Shown: positions 54,221 to 63,024, counted from the first letter of the stretch. The stretch is 64,000 nt of DNA from Desulforhopalus singaporensis (GCF_900104445.1 NZ_FNJI01000001.1:1-64000), one strand, 5' to 3'. The notes: generated by a model from the sequence alone, not told the origin. A program made the numbers and translations.

Positions 54221-54834
54221 ATGTTAGCCAATATTGCGTTCAAGAGGGTAGTGGACTTTCACGGTCATGTTTGTCCAGAGCTTGCTCTGGGGAGTAAGTT
54301 CTGCGAATATGTCCAACATCTCTTAAACGAGAATGTTCTCGACGATAACAGTTTTTCTGTGCTTGCCGAAAACTGCACCTCCGCCCTCGATGCGATTCAG
54401 GTCCTTCTCGGAGTGACCGTTGGAACCAGCGCCTTATGGTCATGGATTACGGCAAGCACAACTATACACTCTATAGCGGACCCGGGAAGAAAGGTTGGGT
54501 TTTCAGGAAGAAAGCTATGAATTTCGGCGATGAAGAAGTCTTTTACCGGCTGGAAAATAAAATTATTAAAAATAATGCAGGGTTGGAAGATATTATCTCG
54601 TTTCAGAAGTTAATAGACGATCGCGTTCACAAAATATTTATCTTGTCCCTTGAGAACCTTTTTGCCGTTGAACCTGTTCAATGTGCACGGCAGCAACCGC
54701 AGGAATCGACGAGTATTTACATGATTTGTTCAACGTGCGGTCAGCAGGTTCTTGCAACTCGCTGTATTGAGCGCCGGGATGTATTCACTACTCCATGCAA
54801 TGACGACAGTATTGGTCATAATATTAACTGTTGA
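54221..54834 (+). pseudogene. FmdE-like protein gene, frameshifted
   Basis: Translation from ATG 54221 (GGAGG eight bases upstream) gives the FmdE-family start FHGHVCPELALGSKF and AENCTSALDAIQVLLGVTVG. Around 54420 the frame shifts: the natural continuation NQRLMVMDYGKHNYTLYSGPG lies in another frame and runs to 54834, ending in a zinc-finger-like part (CSTCGQQVLATRC). One base appears to be missing. FmdE-family proteins accompany molybdenum or tungsten enzymes such as formylmethanofuran and formate dehydrogenases. It sits near the moeA and moaA genes. It could be a true pseudogene, a recoded gene or a sequencing error. Confidence 0.8.
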
Positions 54835-55643
54835 TCAGCAATAATCAGGCTTGTTCCTGTCTGTTCTCTTAAATGTTAAAAGTCATTGTCGAAAAGCTCA
54901 TGATCCGGAAAATTACTTTTGCTATGTGCAGCCTACGCACTTTAATGATGACTGTTCTTCTGCGCAGGCACGCGAATTTATTCTTGTGCCGCAATTCTGG
55001 CGATCTTATCCGTCGGGCCAGCAGTTGCCATTTAGGCTGGTATCCTCAAAAGTGTTCATGAAAGGCGAAGAACTGGAAAGTCCGGTCAATATTAACGTCG
55101 AGTATAGGGGGAAAGATATCCCGGTAACAGCGGATGAAGCTTTCAAAACGTATGTCTGAACTGTGACAATCGAGGGAGCCGGTGCCGCTCTACTGCATGG
55201 GCATCGCCTTGGTGAAATATGGCGCAAGACGTCTCAAGGGGGCGTTCTGGGTGATCGTACTGTTTTAAAGTGTGTGCTTTAAATTTTTTTTCCCGGGCTT
55301 CTCGATGGTGCGTTTCCAATATATCGTCGATAAAAAAGGTGCCAATTACCAACACAATGCCATATGAGCTGTATTGCCGTTTACTGTTTACTAACCTCTG
55401 TGTGAAGTATTGTCCGGATTAGTAATCGTTTTAATGCTTGTGGACGAATAGCCTCATGGTCGCGGATATATTTTATGGCACCACGACACCCATGCCATGG
55501 CCCCTCGCTTTGGCAGTGGGGGGCGGTAGCCATGGGTGTTGATCGCATCCTCCTGATCGCCCTGCTGAAAATGCAAATGGTTGTTTTTCGACAGGCGGTC
55601 AGGATGGAGTCCTGTAAAGGATGTTTCAAGGTCTTGTTTTGTC
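54835..55643. other. Degenerate region, possible gene fragments
   Basis: No intact gene. A 102-codon frame (54851-55159) ends with protein-like sequence (PQFWRSYPSGQQLPFRLV) but has no ribosome binding site and no family I recognise. At about 55505-55570, GAVAMGVDRILLIAL resembles motif 3 of class II lysyl-tRNA synthetase-like proteins (EpmA/GenX end with GVAxGxDRLLML), suggesting a decayed fragment. The region may be a graveyard of former genes. Confidence 0.35.
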
Positions 55644-56852
55644 CTAAAACATATAGACTTCCGTCAACTCCCCGGGGTGCAGACTGAAGCCGGGTTCTAT
55701 GGCTACGTATCCATCCGCATCGACGATGGAGGTGAGCATGTGGGAGCCCTGGCGTTCCAGTAGGCGAAAGGTTGGCGTGGCGTTGGGGGTGTCGGTGATG
55801 CCAACCCGTAAGAAATCAGTTCTCTTGCCGGTGTTGCAGACCATGTTTTCCGCCATGGCGGTAATACTTTTCTTCAGGAGCTGCTCCCCTTGGAGCGCCG
55901 CCAGGGTCGGCATGACGAAGTTCTGGAAACACATGAATGCCGAGACCGGGTTGCCGGGAAGGCCGAACAGGAGGGTTTCATTTTTTTTGGCGACGTAGAG
56001 GGGTTTACCTGGTTTTTGCTTGATTTTCCAGAACAGCTCCTTGAACCCGATCGCTTCCGCAGCCTGCTTGACGTGATCATGGTTGCCCACCGAGACTCCG
56101 CCAGAGCAGAGAATGAGATCACACCCGCTGTTCACCACTTTTGCCATCTGGGTTATGGTGGTTGCAAGATCGTCTTCCACATGAAGACATTTGATTACCC
56201 TGCCGCCCGCCTCGATGATACTGCTCTGCAGCATGGGGGCGTTGGCGTCTCTCACCTGGTACCGGTCTATCTGTTTGTCATCGTGACGGGCCAGCTCGGT
56301 ACCTGTAATGAACAACGAAACCCTCGGGGTATCGTAGACTGCCACCCTGGCCAGACCCAGGGCCGAGAGCAGGGCGATCTGCCGCGCCTTCAGCACAAGC
56401 CCTTTGGCCAGTATCTTGGTACCCTGCTCAAACTCCTCGCCACGGCGCCTTATGTCCTGCCACTGTTTCCTGCAGCGATGGATAACGACACTGTGTCCCA
56501 GGTCGTCGGCGTCCTCAACCCGGACCACAACATCGCAACCGGTAGGTATCATGGCGCCGGTGCTGACACGAATGGCCTGGGCGGAACCGACAACCTCGGT
56601 GTAGGGGATGCCGGCCTGGCTTTCCCCCGCGATTTTCAGGGTTACAGGTCCCGTGTTGCCGATATCGCTGACGTCGTGCCATCGCAGGGCAAAGCCGTCC
56701 ATGGCCGAATTGGTATAGCGGGGAGAAGGCTCGGGAGCGTGGATATCTTCGGCAAGACGGTGGGACAATGTCTGTTCCAGCGCCATATTCACGATACGGG
56801 GCGCGGGAAGGTTGTCTTTCAGGATTTGCAGTGCATGGGGTACGGAAATCAT
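55644..56852 (-). CDS. moeA: Molybdopterin molybdenumtransferase MoeA
   Basis: A 402-residue enzyme, the usual length for MoeA. It inserts molybdate into adenylylated molybdopterin. Conserved parts are PRYTNSAMDGFAL near the start, RVSTGAMIPTGCDVVVRVED, the MoCF-binding GTEL and CSGGVSVGNHDHVKQA blocks, and LFGLPGNPVSAF. The ATG at 56852 is preferred because GGAGG lies six bases upstream; the ATG at 56858 would sit directly on it. The preceding moaA stop is within this start region, so both genes are coupled. It supplies active cofactor for the many Mo enzymes in this window. Confidence 0.93.
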   Translation of the reverse strand: MISVPHALQILKDNLPAPRIVNMALEQTLSHRLAEDIHAPEPSPRYTNSAMDGFALRWHDVSDIGNTGPVTLKIAGESQAGIPYTEVVGSAQAIRVSTGAMIPTGCDVVVRVEDADDLGHSVVIHRCRKQWQDIRRRGEEFEQGTKILAKGLVLKARQIALLSALGLARVAVYDTPRVSLFITGTELARHDDKQIDRYQVRDANAPMLQSSIIEAGGRVIKCLHVEDDLATTITQMAKVVNSGCDLILCSGGVSVGNHDHVKQAAEAIGFKELFWKIKQKPGKPLYVAKKNETLLFGLPGNPVSAFMCFQNFVMPTLAALQGEQLLKKSITAMAENMVCNTGKRTDFLRVGITDTPNATPTFRLLERQGSHMLTSIVDADGYVAIEPGFSLHPGELTEVYMF

Positions 56853-56854
56853 AT

Positions 56855-57868
56855 TCATCCTCCTATTGATGCCATTGAATAGTGATGCTCGGCATGGCGT
56901 TTCGCGGCTGCCTGGTAGCCGTCTTCCATTTTACAGCTGACAGTTTGTCGGATGTTGTCTGCGATCTCCTGATCGGTCATATTGCTGCGCAGCAGTTCCC
57001 TCAGGTCCAGCACGCCTTCGTCATAAAGGCAGTTCTTCATCATCCCGGCAGGGGTGACGCGTACTTTATTGCAGCTGCCGCAGAACTTTCTCGACTCCCC
57101 TTCAATGAGGCCGATCGTGCCCCGATATCCGGCAACGGTAAATTTGCTGGCGGTCTCGATCCCTATGGACGAAGCTTTCCTTCTGGCGGGAAACAGCCGT
57201 TTGATCCTTTCCTCCAGGCAGGTATCCAGCGTGGTAAAGGCTTGTGTGCTGCCGGAAAACGGCATTGGCTCGATAAACCTGACATCTATCGGGTGGTACT
57301 GGGCCAGGGCTGCGATCTGCATAATTTCCGCATCACTGGTGTCGGGTTGGACCACGCTGTTGATTTTTAAGGGGATTCCCAACCTGATCGTTTCATGGAA
57401 AGTGGTAAGGACGCTATCGAGCCTGCCAACACGTGTTATCTCCCGGAAACGGACGGAGTCCAGGGTGTCGAGACTGAGGTTTATTCCACCGATACCGATT
57501 GTTTTGAGTTTTGCAAGGTGCGGCTGCACGGCCACGCCGTTGGTGGTAATGCGCAGATCCAGGCCGGGCTGTTTTTCCTTTATCCGGCTCATAAAAGTAA
57601 CGCAGTCTTTCCGGGCAAAGGGTTCACCGCCGGTTATGCGTATCTTGCTTATCCCCAACGAAACAAAAATGGAGGTCAGCCGGTCCAGTTCCTCGTAGCT
57701 GAGTATTTGGTCATGCCTTAAAAAAGACGCGCCCTCCGGCGGCATGCAGTATCTGCATCGCAGGTTACAGCGATCGGTAATCGCAAGGCGGAGATACGTC
57801 AGACATCTGCCAAGGTTGTCGATGAGCAGGGGAGGGTTGATAAAACCTGTGGTGATGGGTGCGTTCAT
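56855..57868 (-). CDS. moaA: GTP 3',8-cyclase MoaA
   Basis: A 337-residue radical SAM enzyme catalysing the first step of molybdopterin synthesis (GTP to the cyclic dehydro-GTP intermediate, together with MoaC). The SAM cluster cysteines are C34, C38 and C41 (CNLRCRYC), and the second cluster is bound by FCGSCNKVRVTPAG and NCLYD near the C-terminus. The family GG tail is present as SIGG at the very end. AAGGAG lies six bases upstream of ATG 57868. It forms an operon with moeA. Confidence 0.95.
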   Translation of the reverse strand: MNAPITTGFINPPLLIDNLGRCLTYLRLAITDRCNLRCRYCMPPEGASFLRHDQILSYEELDRLTSIFVSLGISKIRITGGEPFARKDCVTFMSRIKEKQPGLDLRITTNGVAVQPHLAKLKTIGIGGINLSLDTLDSVRFREITRVGRLDSVLTTFHETIRLGIPLKINSVVQPDTSDAEIMQIAALAQYHPIDVRFIEPMPFSGSTQAFTTLDTCLEERIKRLFPARRKASSIGIETASKFTVAGYRGTIGLIEGESRKFCGSCNKVRVTPAGMMKNCLYDEGVLDLRELLRSNMTDQEIADNIRQTVSCKMEDGYQAAAKRHAEHHYSMASIGG

Positions 57869-58039
57869 GATCACTCCTTTTCAACTATCGGAAGGTTGTC
57901 CCGTTTCCAGAACAACCCTGTCGGCCGCAAACCGTAATCAGTATTGTCGTAGGTTTTTTGGCTCGGAGTTTTTTTGCGGAAAAGGGCTTGCCACCCTTTC
58001 CCGGTGTATGAAAGAATTTTTTAAAAGGTTGCGGCGCGA

Positions 58040-58822
58040 TTACACTCCTTGTTCAAAACGAAAACTCTGGTCGGGATCAACTACTGCAAGTACCCGGACG
58101 ATACAGCCGTCACCGCCGGTCCAGCGCCAGGGAAACGCCATGAAGAAACAGCGTTTGCCGGTAACTTTGTCGAGATCGCCGCCAACGTTTTCAATTCCCG
58201 GGATGTTTCCCTTGACCATCAGGGTCTTGTGGGCCGGTTCCCAGTCGGGGAAATCAACCTTGGGATCTCTGCCGGTCTCGGCCTTGTATTCGTCGATGAG
58301 GTGCGGCTGGGAGGGGCCCAGTCCGTGGTCCACCAATTTGGTGGCGATGGGATGATCGTTGGCCTGACAGCCGTAACCGACGCATTTCACCTTTTTGTCC
58401 ACGAGCCATTGCGCACCGGCACCGGATATCCCGCATCCGTAGGCAAAGTATTCATCACTGTCCGCCCACTTATGATGGAAGCCGGTGTTGATCATGACGA
58501 TATCGCCTTCCCGGATGGCTGGTGTCGCCTTTTCCAGGTCTTCGGGAGTGATCACGCCCCATTTTCCTTTCGGGATGGAAACAGCAACTCCGGTACCCGC
58601 CAGGCGCCACAGCGGGTATTCGCTGATGCCGGGGGTGTTCTCGGTGACATGAATGGGCGCGTCCATATGGGTGCACCTGTGCATGATGCCTTCCCAGTTT
58701 ACCTGGTATAAACCGTCCTTGGCATGAAATTTGTCAATGGTGACATTGACGCCGGGACTGGAGGGCCATTCCGGCATATGTTGCTGAAAATCATGGCTTA
58801 AGTCGTATATTTCAAGGCTCAC
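58040..58822 (-). CDS. Cyclase/kynurenine-formamidase-family metal hydrolase 1
   Basis: A 260-residue protein of the cyclase family. The metal-binding motif HxGTHxDxP appears as HRCTHMDAPIH at about 48-58, and further conserved positions are INTGFHHKW and GYGCQANDHP. The start is GTG 58822, with AAAAGGAG upstream. Family members hydrolyse amides or cyclic ketones (kynurenine formamidase, isatin hydrolase). In this context ring opening of a cyclic 1,3-diketone is an attractive but unproven role. Both cyclase genes are adjacent on one transcript. A hairpin at about 57978-58001 follows the stop codon. Confidence 0.87.
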   Translation of the reverse strand: MSLEIYDLSHDFQQHMPEWPSSPGVNVTIDKFHAKDGLYQVNWEGIMHRCTHMDAPIHVTENTPGISEYPLWRLAGTGVAVSIPKGKWGVITPEDLEKATPAIREGDIVMINTGFHHKWADSDEYFAYGCGISGAGAQWLVDKKVKCVGYGCQANDHPIATKLVDHGLGPSQPHLIDEYKAETGRDPKVDFPDWEPAHKTLMVKGNIPGIENVGGDLDKVTGKRCFFMAFPWRWTGGDGCIVRVLAVVDPDQSFRFEQGV

Positions 58823-58842
58823 TGTCGTTCTCCTTTTCTGTG

Positions 58843-59649
58843 TTACTTACCGTCTGGGATCCGATAGGTACCGTCGGGATCGGTCATTGCCACCAAGCGA
58901 ACGGGACAGGCGTCGCCGTGCACGAATTTCCATGGTGTGGCGACAAACGTGGCGCGTTTGCCGATCAACAGATCCACATCTCCGCCGACCTGCTCAATTG
59001 TCGGAATATCCGCCTGAAGAATTGTTTTATGGGCAATATTCCAGTGGGGATGCTCTTTTTGCGGATCGAGTCCGGTCGCCTTCTTGTATGCGCCGACCAG
59101 CCGGTTCATTGTGGGGCCGCCGCGATGTCCGGCCAGCGAGGTGGCCAGCGGGTGGTCCACCTGGGGGGTGTCCACCGCCACCATCCGGCATTTTTTGGCT
59201 ACCAGCCAATCGGCAGCATCCCTGGACAACCCCGGAGATTCGCCGTAATATTCCAGTCCATCGGAGTATTTATGGTGCCATCCGGTGACAATGACGACCA
59301 CGTCTCCTTCCTGTACCGACGGGGTTGCCGATTCGAGATCGCGCGCGGTAATCACCCCGTAACTGGCTTTAGCAATACCAAGCACTACGCCGTTACCGAA
59401 CAGACGGTCAGGCGCGATGGCGGCAAGATCCTTTGCCCTCTGCACCAGGTGGAGCGGTGCGTTCATATGGGTGCCGGTATGCATCACGGTGTTGATCTTC
59501 CACGCGAGAACACCGTGTTGCGCATGCTTGACGCCGCGAAACATCTTGACGTCGGCCTGCCCGGGGTATGATGGCACTCCATGCCCCCATTCATGACTGA
59601 GTTCGATAAGTTGCAACCCGCTGTAGGGGTCTTTTGTGACAGCTGTCAT
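58843..59649 (-). CDS. Cyclase/kynurenine-formamidase-family metal hydrolase 2
   Basis: A 268-residue paralogue of the next gene, first in the operon. The metal motif is HTGTHMNAPLH (Asp replaced by Asn relative to HxGTHxDxP), followed by VTGWHHKY and DTPQVDHPLA. The Asn replacement is notable because that Asp normally helps bind the metals; the two cyclases may therefore differ in activity or form a hetero-oligomer. ATG 59649 is chosen for GGGAG eight bases upstream; the 47 codons before it cross the operator region. It is divergent from an MFS transporter, with two operator-like palindromes between. Confidence 0.87.
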   Translation of the reverse strand: MTAVTKDPYSGLQLIELSHEWGHGVPSYPGQADVKMFRGVKHAQHGVLAWKINTVMHTGTHMNAPLHLVQRAKDLAAIAPDRLFGNGVVLGIAKASYGVITARDLESATPSVQEGDVVVIVTGWHHKYSDGLEYYGESPGLSRDAADWLVAKKCRMVAVDTPQVDHPLATSLAGHRGGPTMNRLVGAYKKATGLDPQKEHPHWNIAHKTILQADIPTIEQVGGDVDLLIGKRATFVATPWKFVHGDACPVRLVAMTDPDGTYRIPDGK

Positions 59650-59722
59650 AAGAAAATCTCCCGTTGGTTTCTTGTCCCTTGCGGACAAGCCGCAGAGGCC
59701 GGTTTGGCGGATTTCATATAAA

Positions 59723-59807
59723 ATTACATACAAATTGCTGGTCAAAATATGATACAAGTCTATAATTACACTCATGGGAGCAGAAGTCAAGAGTTATTAC
59801 ATGCAAT
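59723..59807. promoter_or_regulatory. Pair of ATTACATGTAAT-type operators (sites 8 and 9)
   Basis: ATTACATACAAA (59723-59734, 9 of 12) and ATTACATGCAAT (59796-59807, 11 of 12), 73 bases apart centre to centre, close to seven helical turns. They lie between the divergent cyclase and MFS genes and could control both by looping. The rest of 59650-60030 shows no other recognisable element. Confidence 0.6.
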
Positions 59808-60030
59808 TTGGTATGTTTTTGGTGAAGAGATATATCTCGTAAAAACAATTATATATCTGCAAGTTGTTCTGGTGTTTGATCTGTATTGGTGGCAATGTCG
59901 TTGACACCGGGTAACCCTTGCCCTATAGTAGGGGAAAACGGTCGACCAATGATGATAGAACGTCAGCGGTCGGCTTTTGCCGCCAGCAACCCCGCAACAA
60001 GTTCAGCAACAACCGACAGGAACTAACATT

Positions 60031-61242
60031 ATGGATGATATCGGCCTTTATGACTGTCCGATGCCGGAATCCTTTCGCGACAAAATCGGCCTGACCCTTT
60101 CTCTGGCGTGGCTGTTTTACCTCGGATTTGTGACCAGGGTGATCTTTGGTCCCCTGATGCCACAGATTCGGCAGGATCTCGGCCTTGGCAATGGTGATGT
60201 CGGGTATCTTTTTCTCATGATCACCATCGGGTACACCATAGCTCCACTGTTTTCGGGGTACATTTCTTCACGGCTGTATCATTCCGGAACGCTGAGGCTT
60301 TCGGCTTGGCTGCTGGGGGTTGTCCTGTTACCTTTTATGTTTGTCAACAGTTTCTGGGCCATGAGCCTCGTTTTGATGGTGATCGGGTTTACCGGTTTTC
60401 TCCATCTGCCTTCAGCTATTGCCACGATTACCGCGGAAATCCAGAAATCCGACTGGGGAAAGGGGTTGGGAGTTCATCAATGCGCCCCTCCTCTGGCCTT
60501 TGTGACGGCTCCTCTGATCGCCGCTCTAATGTTGAACTGGTTCTCATGGCGGGTAATTTTACTGTCATGGGCCGTTTTATCCCTGGTCTCGGCGTTGGTT
60601 TTCACCGTGTCCAGTGAAGGGGGGGCTTTTCCCGGCAGGCCTCTTAACCCCGGTAATGTTAAAAGAGTTGTCTCGTTACCGTCGTTCTGGCTGCTTGCTC
60701 TGCTGTTGGGCATGGGAATGGCGGGCAATGCCGGGATTCTCTCCATGCTGCCGCTCTTTTTTGTAACCGAGAGGGGATTTGATCTCGGCTTGGCCAATTC
60801 GTTAATCGGATTTTCCCAGCTTTCAGGTTTTGTGGTGGTTTTTTTTGCCGGTATCGTCGCAGACAAGGTGGGGCACAGGAAGTTTATGTGTTTTACCCTG
60901 TCGTCAGCCGCTCTTTTGACTGTCAGCATCGGGTTTCTTACCGGATGGCCTCTGGTGATCGCCCTGATTATCCAGCCCGCGGTGCTGACACCGTTTTTCC
61001 CGGCAGCTTTCGGCGCCCTGGCCAGGGTCGCCCACCCAACGTTGAGATCTGTGACCAGCGCTATTGGACCGCCTCTGGGATTTCTGGTGGGTGCGGGAGG
61101 AATACCGATGTTGATAGCTCAGGTCGCAGAACACCGATCATTCGGGTTGGGTATTGTGATTACAGGAATTTTTATGCTGACAGGCGTTCCTCTTGTTTAT
61201 TTTCTTCGCCTTGGTGATTATGATGATGAAGCCGGATGCTGA
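60031..61242 (+). CDS. MFS transporter
   Basis: A 403-residue inner-membrane carrier with about 12 hydrophobic segments. Family features include the loop after helix 2 (FSGYISSRLYHSG) and the start of the second half (FAGIVADKVGHRKFM). The first residues form a soluble N-terminus (MDDIGLYDCPMPESFRDKIG). ATG 60031 has ACAGGAA about ten bases upstream; the frame is open a further 18 codons. Its divergence from the cyclase genes and the shared operators suggest uptake or export of the cyclase substrate or product, perhaps an aromatic or alicyclic acid. Confidence 0.9.
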   Translation: MDDIGLYDCPMPESFRDKIGLTLSLAWLFYLGFVTRVIFGPLMPQIRQDLGLGNGDVGYLFLMITIGYTIAPLFSGYISSRLYHSGTLRLSAWLLGVVLLPFMFVNSFWAMSLVLMVIGFTGFLHLPSAIATITAEIQKSDWGKGLGVHQCAPPLAFVTAPLIAALMLNWFSWRVILLSWAVLSLVSALVFTVSSEGGAFPGRPLNPGNVKRVVSLPSFWLLALLLGMGMAGNAGILSMLPLFFVTERGFDLGLANSLIGFSQLSGFVVVFFAGIVADKVGHRKFMCFTLSSAALLTVSIGFLTGWPLVIALIIQPAVLTPFFPAAFGALARVAHPTLRSVTSAIGPPLGFLVGAGGIPMLIAQVAEHRSFGLGIVITGIFMLTGVPLVYFLRLGDYDDEAGC

Positions 61243-61401
61243 CAGGGACGTAGGTTCGCGGAAAATCGTCCGGCAAAAGATACCTGAATTATATGTTTAT
61301 AAAACCTTGGCGCAGGATATTTTGCTGTGCCGTACTTTTTTTTCGTTATAACCACCCGGCGGGGCAGGATACCCCGCCATTTAAAATGGAGAGTTGAAGA
61401 C

Positions 61402-61923
61402 ATGATCAAGCCAATGAATAAAATTCTTTTTGCAACCGACCTTACGCCTAATTGTCAGCAGGCTTACGACTATGCAATTTCCCTGAGTATGCGTTTTCAG
61501 GCAACGGTGTATCTGCTGTATATCATCGAACCGCTGCCGGAAAACGTCGAAGGACGAATCAAGGGGCTGCTCGGTCAACACCGCTGGGAAGATATCACCC
61601 ACACCAAGGAAGGGGAAGTTCGCAAGTCGCTCACCGGAAAAAGAACATCCGCCCATGTGATGAGCGATATCCAGGAATTCTGCAAGCTGGTTGGCGTTGG
61701 CAATGCGGATAGCGACCTGCAGTCCCGGGAGATAATAATCAGTGACGGAAACATTGTTGAGACCATCATCGAAACAGCGGAGAAAAACCAGTGTGATCTC
61801 ATCGTAATGGGAGCCCACAAGGGGTTGCTGCATCGGAACTCAATCGGTGACAGCATCAAGGGAGTGATGCGTGAATCACGGGTTCCGGTCACCGTTGTGC
61901 CGACCGATATTGAAGGCAAATAA
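61402..61923 (+). CDS. Universal stress protein (UspA family)
   Basis: A 173-residue UspA-fold protein (MNKILFATDLTPNCQQAYDYAISL, then CDLIVMGAHKGLLHRNSIGDSIKGVMRESRVPVTVVP). The GxxGxxxxxxxGSxxxxVxxxxxxPV nucleotide motif is altered (GAHKGLLHRNSIGDS), so ATP binding is uncertain. An insertion of about 25 residues after strand 2 makes it a little longer than usual. It starts at ATG 61402 with GGAGAG upstream and is followed four bases later by a glutaredoxin-like gene, in a small stress and redox operon. Confidence 0.9.
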   Translation: MIKPMNKILFATDLTPNCQQAYDYAISLSMRFQATVYLLYIIEPLPENVEGRIKGLLGQHRWEDITHTKEGEVRKSLTGKRTSAHVMSDIQEFCKLVGVGNADSDLQSREIIISDGNIVETIIETAEKNQCDLIVMGAHKGLLHRNSIGDSIKGVMRESRVPVTVVPTDIEGK

Positions 61924-61927
61924 CAAT

Positions 61928-62200
61928 ATGGATGGAACCATGGCCGGCAGCTATCCTCAAATCAAGCTGTATGCCGTGAGCACCTGCAGTCACTGCAGGG
62001 CACTCATGGAGTTTTTGCAGCAGAACCGTTTGCCGTTTGAATTTGTCTATGTCGATGAGCTTCTTGGCGAGGAACGTCGGGATACGATAAAGAAGGTGAA
62101 GCAGGTGAATAAGCGGTGTTCGTTCCCGACCACGGTAATCGGCGAAGCGGTAGTTGTCGGCTTTAAGGAGGATGAGTTAAAGGAGGTACTGGGGATCTGA
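61928..62200 (+). CDS. Glutaredoxin-like thiol-disulfide protein
   Basis: A 90-residue thioredoxin-fold protein with redox site CSHC (about 19-22, STCSHCRALMEFL), the cis-proline in SFPTTVI and a terminal GFKEDELKEVLG helix. Its TGA stop overlaps the ATG of the FTR-like gene, implying a functional pair. It is likely to reduce disulfides with electrons delivered by that ferredoxin-dependent partner. Confidence 0.9.
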   Translation: MDGTMAGSYPQIKLYAVSTCSHCRALMEFLQQNRLPFEFVYVDELLGEERRDTIKKVKQVNKRCSFPTTVIGEAVVVGFKEDELKEVLGI

Positions 62201-62532
62201 TGGATGCGCATGAATTGTACGGTATGTTGAAGGATGCCCAGGAAAGACAGGGGTATTTCTTCAACCGCGATGACAAACATACGTTTGGGATTCTGGACGG
62301 ATTGCTGATCAATAAAGAGAGGTACGGGTATATGGCCTGTCCGTGCAGACTTGCGTCGGGAATAAGGGAAAACGATTCCGATATCATCTGCCCCTGCGAC
62401 TATCGGGAAGAGGATGTCCGGGAGTTCGGCAGTTGCTATTGTACGCTCTATGTGAGTGGAGAATTCAACGAGGGCAAGCTTGCGAAGGTAGTTGTGCCGG
62501 AGCGTCGACCGCCGGAGAAGGTTAGCTTTTAA
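62200..62532 (+). CDS. Ferredoxin:thioredoxin reductase catalytic subunit-like protein
   Basis: A 110-residue protein with the cysteine pattern of FTR beta chains: ACPCRLASG, DIICPCDYREEDVREFGSCYC. These hold a [4Fe-4S] cluster next to a redox-active disulfide, passing ferredoxin electrons to a thioredoxin-like protein. No variable subunit is seen, as in other anaerobes. Overlap with the glutaredoxin-like gene makes that protein the obvious partner. Confidence 0.92.
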   Translation: MDAHELYGMLKDAQERQGYFFNRDDKHTFGILDGLLINKERYGYMACPCRLASGIRENDSDIICPCDYREEDVREFGSCYCTLYVSGEFNEGKLAKVVVPERRPPEKVSF

Positions 62533-62586
62533 TCTCGGCACCACCAAGGTGAAATATCAATTGCAATCTCAACCAACAGGCTGATT

Positions 62587-63024
62587 ATGACAAAGAGTGC
62601 AGCAGTTGCTGAACAGGGCAGGTCAGTAACCATAAGGTATTCGGTAATTCTGGAAAACGGCAGCCGCGTCAGTGATGAAAAGACCAAACCTCTGACCTTT
62701 AAGATCGGCAGCAAAAGGGTTTTTCCAAGCCTAGAATCAGGAATTGCCGGCATGAAGCCGGGAGAGACCCGCCAGATAACAATAACCCCGGAGCAGGGGT
62801 ATGGCCACTACAACAGCGAACTGGTTATCAAGGTTGAGAAGAAGATGTTTCCCCCGGACATGAAACTGGTTCCGGGGAAAACGGTCCAGTATCAGAACCG
62901 GGACGGTGAACGGGCGAATTTTGTCGTGCAGCAGGTTGATGAAGAGACCGTGGTCCTGGACGGCAACCATCCCCTGGCCGGGCAGAAGCTTGAGTATCAG
63001 GTGGAGCTGCTGGGGGTCGCCTGA
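62587..63024 (+). CDS. FKBP-type peptidyl-prolyl isomerase (SlyD-like)
   Basis: A 145-residue protein with the FKBP core split by a flap insertion, as in SlyD (VTIRYSVILENGSRVSDE, FPSLESGIAGMKPGETRQITITPEQGYG, MFPPDMKLVPGKTVQY, DGNHPLAGQKLEYQVELLGV). It lacks the His-rich metal-binding tail of E. coli SlyD. It assists protein folding in the cytoplasm. It lies 54 bases after the FTR-like gene and ends before a terminator. Confidence 0.93.
   Translation: MTKSAAVAEQGRSVTIRYSVILENGSRVSDEKTKPLTFKIGSKRVFPSLESGIAGMKPGETRQITITPEQGYGHYNSELVIKVEKKMFPPDMKLVPGKTVQYQNRDGERANFVVQQVDEETVVLDGNHPLAGQKLEYQVELLGVA

Noticed and set aside
53657-54227. Two short plus-strand frames (69 and 91 codons) upstream of the fmdE-like gene
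   Set aside because: Low-complexity, no family match, and the second overlaps the better supported start at 54221.
54851-55159. A 102-codon plus-strand frame
   Set aside because: Part of it looks protein-like, but there is no start signal and no recognisable family, so it is described only as a possible fragment.
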